7,262 bases of DNA from positions 1-7,262 of the forward strand of contig JALZWC010000626.1 in NCBI GenBank assembly GCA_023300255.1, read 5' to 3'. Origin of the DNA: Saprospiraceae bacterium. Lineage in GTDB: Bacteria; Bacteroidota; Bacteroidia; Chitinophagales; Saprospiraceae. Under the pieces are notes generated by a model. It saw only the letters and a program-made list of their open reading frames with translations. It was not told the DNA's origin and did no database searches. Positions 1 through 5,040 of this stretch are shown one piece after another; the first letter of the stretch is position 1, and each line of letters starts with the position of its first letter. A program made the position numbers and the translations under genes.

Positions 1-147
1 AACTAGTGCATAGCAGGGCTACGGACTCTTTTTTTGGCTTTCTAAGACTGGAAAAGGGCAAGCCAAGTTGAGACAGTTATTATTTCGTCATTCCTTAGAT
101 ATATACGAATTTTTCTCTTCAGATTATAGTATATTAGCTTAGTATAC

Positions 148-274
148 ACTACTGGACATTCAAAGTAGAATAGAGAGCAGAGAATAGAGAACAGAGACAG
201 ATTTCGTTTGCAAACAATGAAATTTGGTTATTTATAAACGAAATTCATCTCTACCCTTTCTCATGTCCAGTAGT
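148..274. repeat. MITE-like or hairpin repeat element
   Basis: The ends are a perfect 12-bp inverted repeat: ACTACTGGACAT at 148-159 and its complement at 263-274. Outside these, pairing continues imperfectly, mostly through transitions. Inside is a second perfect 9-bp inverted repeat (ATTTCGTTT 201-209 with 236-244), and the flanks 191-200 and 245-254 pair partly with it. The left half carries a tandem repeat (see 167-194). The 127-bp size, terminal inverted repeats and lack of coding capacity fit a miniature transposable element or a dispersed extragenic repeat. I see no clear target-site duplication. Alternatively it could be a structured RNA or a bidirectional hairpin. The perfect inverted repeats are seen directly; the element type is inferred. 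Confidence 0.5.
167..194 (+). repeat. 14-bp purine-rich tandem repeat, two copies
   Basis: AGAATAGAGAGCAG (167-180) is followed directly by AGAATAGAGAACAG (181-194). The two differ at one base, and a partial third copy (AGACAG) runs to 200. The repeat lies inside the left half of the larger inverted-repeat element. No function can be assigned. Confidence 0.7.
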
Positions 275-402
275 ATGCAATCTGACAGTGTAGCGATCTG
301 ACATCTAAATATCTAGCAGTTTAAGCTTAGCGTATGTCCAAATTGATTTAGAACAAGTCGTTAATTATAAGTGTTTTACATTTTTAATTAAGTACCTCTA
401 CT

Positions 403-840
403 ATGAACTTAAAATACCTACCAATATTATTGGCTTTGTCACTGCCGATTTTTTTATTCGGTCAGACAGAAAAAAAACTTAAAATTCCGGACAATCAAAC
501 TATACTGAAAAACATTTTCTTTGGAGGAGGTAGCGCCTATATTGATCAAGAACAGGCAGAAGCCTTAAGAGAATTTATTTATGCAGTAGAAAATATTAAC
601 CGATATGAGGTAATCGTTAATAGCTTTACGGATAATATTGGAAGTCGAGAGTATAATCAATGGTTATCACAACAGCGCAGTAGTGCTGTCATTGAAATAT
701 TGTATCAACTAGATATTCCGATAGACATGATATTGAAGGCAGATTTTGGTGAGGACGATCCTATTTATGATAATAGCACCTTTCAAGGGCAATTGAGTAA
801 TCGACGGGTGGATGTGATATTGCGGCCTTTGGCTTTTTAG
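403..840 (+). CDS. Small secreted OmpA-domain protein
   Basis: A 145-residue protein that is essentially a signal peptide plus one OmpA C-terminal domain. Family members bind peptidoglycan non-covalently and tether the outer membrane to the wall. Residues 1-20 form a signal peptide (MNLK, then a hydrophobic stretch ending FLFG) with cleavage likely before Gln21. There is no lipobox Cys, so it should be soluble in the periplasm. The OmpA domain spans about 35-142. Its landmarks are FTDNIG (Asp77), YN-x2-LSxxR (Arg92) and NRRVDV (133-138). Asp77 and Arg92 are 15 residues apart, the same spacing as the peptidoglycan-contacting Asp/Arg pair of E. coli OmpA. The usual GHTD is NSFTD here. The start is fixed by an upstream in-frame stop at 349-351. 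There is no beta-barrel or TPR partner domain, so it is far shorter than typical OmpA proteins. It is convergent with the HNH gene, 57 nt apart, with no obvious link to it. Confidence 0.88.
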   Translation: MNLKYLPILLALSLPIFLFGQTEKKLKIPDNQTILKNIFFGGGSAYIDQEQAEALREFIYAVENINRYEVIVNSFTDNIGSREYNQWLSQQRSSAVIEILYQLDIPIDMILKADFGEDDPIYDNSTFQGQLSNRRVDVILRPLAF

Positions 841-897
841 GGTCTAGTCGGAATTTTGAGAAAGTTTCTGTTCGAATAATTTCTACTGAAACCTAAG

Positions 898-1698
898 TTA
901 TTTATTAAGCACTCTAATTTTCCATTCTAAGAGATAAATAATACAATTACGGAACTCATAATATTTGCCATTTTTTTTAAGACTTTTATATTTTTTTAGA
1001 TTCTTTTGAATAACTGGTATTATGCTTTTTCCTTGTTGTTCCCAATTTTCCATGCCTGTATCTTTTGCTATTTTTCGAGCAATAGCATTCCATACATGTA
1101 TTCTTCTCCTTACTAAGTTTTGTTCATTCAAATTCAGTACCTCTTTTAATTCTTGATCTATATCTTTATCATCTGATTTAATATTGAACCTTCGTGTATA
1201 TCTAATTTTTAAATTAAAATTTCTTACTCCTCCTTCTGAAGGATTAGGGATAAAACATAATTCCTTATCATCTTTTCCATTTGGAGGAGTATCACAATGA
1301 GTTTGTGAATCTGCGTCCCCACTTCTTCCTTCACATACTGCAAAGAGATTATGATAGTCAATTCTTAAATCTTCTCTTCTAAGTTCTTTTTTATCACAGA
1401 GTTTATTTACTTGACTAGAAGTGTTCATTTGACCATTGAAAATACTTTTAGGTTTAAAATGTTCTACTTTCATTCTAATTCTATCAGATATTTCATCTTT
1501 TTTTAACTCCCCTAAACAATAAGCACATATATAGCCTTGTTCTTTAGCTAAGATTTCTTGCAGCATTGTGAATGCTCCTGTATGATCGTTCCTAAGACTA
1601 GCATAGGTATCGTTAGGAATTGTCTCACTTTTTGAGAGTTCTTCTTTAAATTTTTTTAGAATTATTGGTTCTTGAACTTTCTTCTTAATATAGCGCAT
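898..1698 (-). CDS. ptuB: HNH endonuclease, PtuB-like (TIGR02646-type)
   Basis: A 266-residue HNH nuclease and the likely effector of a Septu-type anti-phage system, cutting nucleic acid when licensed by the ATPase encoded just upstream. The HNH core is clear: a CxxC knuckle at Cys58/Cys61, then VEHFKPKS with Glu79-His80 (candidate general base), then DYHNLFAVC with Asn117 and Cys122. The second zinc knuckle appears stretched: the next candidate ligands are His134/Cys135, about 12 residues after Cys122, rather than a tight CxxC. Residues about 175-266 are basic and probably helical, with no recognised motif. The start lies 8 nt after the ATPase stop codon, without a Shine-Dalgarno sequence, so the genes are almost certainly co-transcribed. 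The symbol rests on domain type and gene pairing, not on a database match. Confidence 0.82.
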   Translation of the reverse strand: MRYIKKKVQEPIILKKFKEELSKSETIPNDTYASLRNDHTGAFTMLQEILAKEQGYICAYCLGELKKDEISDRIRMKVEHFKPKSIFNGQMNTSSQVNKLCDKKELRREDLRIDYHNLFAVCEGRSGDADSQTHCDTPPNGKDDKELCFIPNPSEGGVRNFNLKIRYTRRFNIKSDDKDIDQELKEVLNLNEQNLVRRRIHVWNAIARKIAKDTGMENWEQQGKSIIPVIQKNLKKYKSLKKNGKYYEFRNCIIYLLEWKIRVLNK

Positions 1699-1706
1699 AA
1701 AGGGTG

Positions 1707-3905
1707 TTAATTTTCAACAAGCTGCATATACGTTCTTGCTTCTACTAGAGCAGGATCATTTTCTCCTAAATCTGGTAATAATTTTTCATAAATTATTTTA
1801 GCTTGTTCTATATTTTCTTTATCTATCTCGTTAAAAAGTTCGTCAATGTCTTTTTGAATGCCATCTGGTCTTAGTTTCACCTGCATCCATTGATAAAATA
1901 TATCGGAGATTTCCTTACCATAAATATGATTAACAGGTAACACTTCATCTTCTTTAATAATATATAGCGCTTTATCTCTTTCTTGTAAATAACTAGCTAC
2001 CAATGGAGAATGTGTAGTTACTATTATTTGGGTATTTGGAAATTTATGCGCTAAAACATTTAATATATTTTTTTGCCATTTAGGATGCAAGTAGGTAGAT
2101 ATTTCGTCTATTACTAGTATTGCTGGAGCATCCATAAATTTGCTATTATAATCATTGGCTTCTGCTAACCTTTTAATAAAATGCCCAATCCAAGCAAAAA
2201 TATTTTTGAATCCTTGACTGATTAGCCGAAACGGAATAACATTGTTCTCGTTTAACTTAATCCAAAGTATTTCATCTATATGATTTACTTTATGAAAATG
2301 AATACTATCTTCTACTATATCAGTAATTACTTCAAAAATAAAATCAATGATTTTTTGTTCTGTTTTTTCTTCCGAAATATTTGCTGTTTCAGCATGTAAT
2401 TTAATTATCCATTCAGATAGTTCTTCAAATCTACTATCTACTTCATCATGGAGTAAGGGTAGAATATCTTGAATATGAGCTTTTTTCATCAAGCTACTAT
2501 TGGTCGTTTTCTTCTTACCTTGCACTTGAGGAAAACCTAATACTAGATGATGAAAGAAGTTACCTGAATGAGTAGCTTTAGCAGTTCCTTCACTAATTTC
2601 TCCTACTCTTACATCTGTTTCATCATTTCTTTTCTCAAAATTGATTGTATTTACAGATAAATCGTTAAATTCATAAGTAAGTCTAATATGTCCTTTTATA
2701 GCATATAAAGGAATCCCCTCCTCTTCTCCACTTATTCTTAATAATTGCTGAATTTCTTTCCTTTCTATATCAATTTCAGAAGTTTCTTCAATACCCGCTA
2801 GACCAAGTAAAATGGCTCGTAGAATAGTTGATTTTCCTGTCCCATTTTCGCCCAACAAACAAATTATCCTAGCCGATAAATCTATTTCTAATGAACTAAA
2901 TAAACCTATATTCTTAAGTGCTAACTTAAGTAGTTTAATTCTATAATTATTGTTTGTAACAACACTAGTTACCTTTAATGATAAAGAAGCTGATTCAGGT
3001 AATTTTTTTCTAAAGTCAGAAATATTGGATATTTTTTTCTCCAACTCTTTTTTAGTGATAAATCTTATACCATCTAAATCATTTTTCTTTAGATCCAATT
3101 CATTACTAATAAAGGTATCAATTATTTTTTTGTCCGTATTTATAAAATTTTCTACTACTTTAATGAAGGAAGATTCACCAGCACTTGATATATTTTTTTG
3201 CCAAAATTTCTTACTAGTTTCTCGTGATTTAATTTCTTGAAATCCTGTTATAATGGTAGCCAATTTTTGCAAAAAATCGGCTTTAACGGATGAATCCCTA
3301 CCACTAAACACTAAATTCACTTCTCCTGAAGGTAAAAAAACTAAATAAATGTTAGGTGTTTTATTTTTCCAATCCGTTCCATTCCAAAAGGATATAGCTA
3401 TATAATTGTCGTTTCCAAAAAACCAATAGCCCTTATCCAAACGTCCATTGTTATTATTTGAACGAAGCTTATAGGTAAATTCTTTATCTTGTTTCCTTTT
3501 CGATTCTAAAAATTGAAATAACTCTTCGTGAATCTGAGGAGTTTCCTTTTTAAAGTCGTCAAATGATAAGGGACTATCTAAAGGTTCATTAGTCTTTGAA
3601 TTAAACCAATAGAAATTTATTGAATCAGTTAGAACATAATGTAGAACATTTTGCTTTTGAGCAAGAAGACTAGCTTGCTTTTTATAATCTAATAATTGAG
3701 CCTCCTCTATTTGTTGATCATTTAAATTTAAATAATTTACAATAATTTTCGCCTTACCATAAATAAAAACTCTAAAACAACGTACATAAGTAGAAGTTAG
3801 ACCTACAATCTTATTGGTTTCAATATTCTCTTCAGGATAACCGAGAACATTCATAAAATATTGGATACTTTTAGCTCTTATTTCATTACTTTTTGTCCTA
3901 TTCAT
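1707..3905 (-). CDS. ptuA: PtuA-like ATPase with N-terminal pseudo-nuclease domain
   Basis: A 732-residue ABC/SMC-like ATPase, first gene of a Septu-like pair. The ATPase core runs from about 323 to 650: KNIGLFSSL (331-339), Walker A GENGTGKST (352-360), a degenerate signature ISQG (562-565), Walker B ILVIDE (596-601), a D-loop-like STYLHP (603-608) and the switch His632 in TTHSP. The C-terminal 660-732 is a helical tail with GKEISDIF, RPDGIQ and LGENDPALVEAR, as in PtuA-type ATPases paired with HNH proteins. Residues 1-135 follow the pattern of type I restriction R-subunit N-termini (LGYPEENI, then two beta strands, a Q-rich helix and LTDSINFYW), but the nuclease Asp and E-x-K positions are Arg45, Asn57 and Leu59. 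Residues 140-305 form an unassigned domain rich in aromatics. In PtuA-family proteins, ATP binding controls assembly with PtuB. No reverse transcriptase or retron RNA is visible, so this is a stand-alone pair. The gene is AT-richer than the lyase locus in sampled lines. Confidence 0.82.
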   Translation of the reverse strand: MNRTKSNEIRAKSIQYFMNVLGYPEENIETNKIVGLTSTYVRCFRVFIYGKAKIIVNYLNLNDQQIEEAQLLDYKKQASLLAQKQNVLHYVLTDSINFYWFNSKTNEPLDSPLSFDDFKKETPQIHEELFQFLESKRKQDKEFTYKLRSNNNNGRLDKGYWFFGNDNYIAISFWNGTDWKNKTPNIYLVFLPSGEVNLVFSGRDSSVKADFLQKLATIITGFQEIKSRETSKKFWQKNISSAGESSFIKVVENFINTDKKIIDTFISNELDLKKNDLDGIRFITKKELEKKISNISDFRKKLPESASLSLKVTSVVTNNNYRIKLLKLALKNIGLFSSLEIDLSARIICLLGENGTGKSTILRAILLGLAGIEETSEIDIERKEIQQLLRISGEEEGIPLYAIKGHIRLTYEFNDLSVNTINFEKRNDETDVRVGEISEGTAKATHSGNFFHHLVLGFPQVQGKKKTTNSSLMKKAHIQDILPLLHDEVDSRFEELSEWIIKLHAETANISEEKTEQKIIDFIFEVITDIVEDSIHFHKVNHIDEILWIKLNENNVIPFRLISQGFKNIFAWIGHFIKRLAEANDYNSKFMDAPAILVIDEISTYLHPKWQKNILNVLAHKFPNTQIIVTTHSPLVASYLQERDKALYIIKEDEVLPVNHIYGKEISDIFYQWMQVKLRPDGIQKDIDELFNEIDKENIEQAKIIYEKLLPDLGENDPALVEARTYMQLVEN

Positions 3906-4006
3906 TTAGTATTTATTTAAATATACTTATTTATACCTCACGTTTATCAACAAAATGAAGTAGAGAACATTAATCTAAAAATAAATAAGTTACGCTGTAA
4001 ATTCTA
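3906..4006. other. AT-rich leader of the Septu-like operon
   Basis: About 100 nt lie between the ATPase start codon and the decayed lyase remnant. The stretch is very AT-rich and must carry the promoter of the two-gene operon, which reads leftwards. The best candidate on the minus strand is TTTTG (3955-3951) followed 15 nt later by TATAAATA (3935-3928). It matches the Bacteroidota consensus only partly and has a short spacer, so no promoter is called. A short imperfect palindrome (AGTAT 3909-3913, ATACT 3923-3927) overlaps the untranslated leader. Confidence 0.35.
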
Positions 4007-4222
4007 TCAAAAACACCTAAATATTCTTAGAAATACCGACATTAATGATACCATAGGTATTAAGTGAAATACGAGTTTCTTCTTTTCTACTACTTTTGTA
4101 AACGTACTTCTTTTATTCACTAAAGTTCCACCAACCATAGATTCATCATATACTCCGCGGTAATAATTAATAACATTTTGGTTAACTCCCTCAAAATGGT
4201 AATTGGTAATATGAACATCAAC
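4007..4222 (-). pseudogene. Remnant of a PL6-like beta-helix polysaccharide lyase
   Basis: Translating the minus strand from 4222 gives a frame with no start codon that reads ITNYHFEGVNQNVINYY (4210-4160), then RGVYDES and GGTLVNKRSTFTKV. This is the style of the C-terminal rungs of PL6 lyases (alginate lyases and chondroitinase B), where an RGGxDES-type motif is followed by an N-x-F coil. At an A/G run (about 4076-4087) the homology jumps frame: from 4079 the alternate frame reads ISLNTYGIINVGISKNI and meets a TAG at 4019-4017. The original frame resumes with FRCF and stops at 4009-4007. So there is at least one frameshift, probably two. The N-terminal and most catalytic portions are absent. 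It follows the cupin stop codon directly and in the same frame, on the same strand. Family assignment is by pattern recognition only; that this is a decayed beta-helix gene is firmer than that it is PL6. Confidence 0.72.
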
Positions 4223-5002
4223 TTATCTTACTACACTATCTACTATATGCGTTTTCAACCACTCTTCCCCTTTCTTATCTAAAAAGAAATCCATCCAAAT
4301 ATAATACATAACTTCCTTGTTTTCCACGGAAACAGAGTGCGTTGATCCCAATGGTATATGAAGTATATCATATTGCGAAAAGACTGTTTTAGCATCATCT
4401 GCATAAACAATACAATTATTTTTTGATAGACCTAAAAATAGTTGTTCTAACATTGGATGTTCATGCGCACCCACTTTATCGGGACCTTTTGTTTGAACTG
4501 TTCCCATTGCTATTCTAGGAATGATTTTATTAGGAAGTATAGTACGACTTATTGTATTTGGACTCTTAATAGGTTCGCTATAGGATTGGCAATCTTTGAA
4601 TTTTGCACAATATACTTGTTGCGTGTTTTTAGATGGAAATTCTTTTAAATCTATGTAGTCTTGTTCCGTTAATTTATTAGATATTTTCAGGTAATGTAAG
4701 GTGTCTTTTTTAGCTGTTTTAATCGTTATACTCTTAACTATATTGGGTAAGAAGATAGTTTCTGGAATAATATCATAACTGATATCCGATGCAATCACCT
4801 TTCCCTTACCTTTTAAAAATAAATATATTGCTGTACACCCTTCTTTAGCAGTATCTACTCTTGCATTTTCATCCGTAATAACTACATACTCAATATAAAC
4901 ACCTTTAATTTCATTTTCTAGAATTGATTCTGAATATTGCTTGGTAGTTTTAGGTATTTGTATTTTCAGGTTTACTTTTGGAATTTCTTGACTAGTTTCC
5001 AT
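4223..5002 (-). CDS. Bicupin protein with one intact metal site
   Basis: A 259-residue cytosolic protein with two cupin folds and no signal peptide. The C-terminal cupin (about 160-240) has the classic residues: HEHPMLE gives His180, His182 and Glu186, and IPLGSTH gives His222. That is a complete 3-His/1-Glu metal site in motifs HxH-x3-E and PxGxxH. The N-terminal cupin (about 35-105) keeps fold-like segments (LFLKGKGKV, FLPN) but has no HxH or matching His and is probably structural. The substrate is unknown. Given the heparinase-fold gene 38 nt upstream and the lyase remnant directly downstream, a role on uronate sugars is a reasonable guess; KdgF cupins open unsaturated uronates in pectin and alginate pathways, but they are much smaller, single-domain proteins. 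The last residues (about 245-259) may have been altered by the rearrangement at the pseudogene junction. Confidence 0.72.
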   Translation of the reverse strand: METSQEIPKVNLKIQIPKTTKQYSESILENEIKGVYIEYVVITDENARVDTAKEGCTAIYLFLKGKGKVIASDISYDIIPETIFLPNIVKSITIKTAKKDTLHYLKISNKLTEQDYIDLKEFPSKNTQQVYCAKFKDCQSYSEPIKSPNTISRTILPNKIIPRIAMGTVQTKGPDKVGAHEHPMLEQLFLGLSKNNCIVYADDAKTVFSQYDILHIPLGSTHSVSVENKEVMYYIWMDFFLDKKGEEWLKTHIVDSVVR

Positions 5003-5040
5003 TAATAAGTTTTAATAAATTTAATATAATTACTCAGATG

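Larger units (their letters stand above)
1..402. other. Gene-free left edge, repeat-rich
   Basis: No convincing gene is present. A 22-codon open frame entering from the left edge on the plus strand ends at a TGA at 69-71. It could be the tail of an upstream gene, but it has no recognisable motif. A 7-bp inverted repeat (34-40 with 60-66, loop 19) follows a run of seven T and is too weak to call a terminator. The main content is the structured repeat at 148-274, followed by two ATCTGACA copies (280-287 and 296-303, 16 nt apart). I could not find a good Bacteroidota promoter (TTTG about 19 nt before TAnnTTTG) in front of the gene at 403. Confidence 0.6.

Noticed and set aside
3..71. C-terminal tail of an upstream gene entering at the left edge
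   Set aside because: Only 22 open codons with no motif. It could equally be repeat DNA, and the window gives no way to decide.
841..897. Bidirectional terminator between the convergent OmpA-domain and HNH genes
   Set aside because: The best pairing is GTTTC/GAAAC with a loop of about 19 nt and no T-run on either side, which is too weak to call.
2950..3240. Plus-strand open frame of 96 codons
   Set aside because: It lies wholly inside the ATPase gene on the opposite strand, has low-complexity Phe/Ser/Leu composition and no motif. It is a shadow frame.
3909..3927. Imperfect AT palindrome near the ATPase start, possible operator
   Set aside because: Only 5-bp arms in nearly pure A/T sequence, so chance is likely.
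3928..3955. Possible promoter for the ATPase operon (TTTTG, 15 nt, TATAAATA on the minus strand)
   Set aside because: It matches the Bacteroidota consensus only partly, with a short spacer, and such strings are common in AT-rich DNA.
898..4006. Retron-type Septu (with reverse transcriptase and ncRNA)
   Set aside because: No reverse transcriptase motif on either strand and no msr/msd-like region. The leader before the ATPase is only about 100 nt.
4457..4648. Plus-strand open frame of 63 codons
   Set aside because: It is antisense to the cupin gene over its metal-site region, whose minus-strand reading is clearly a real protein.
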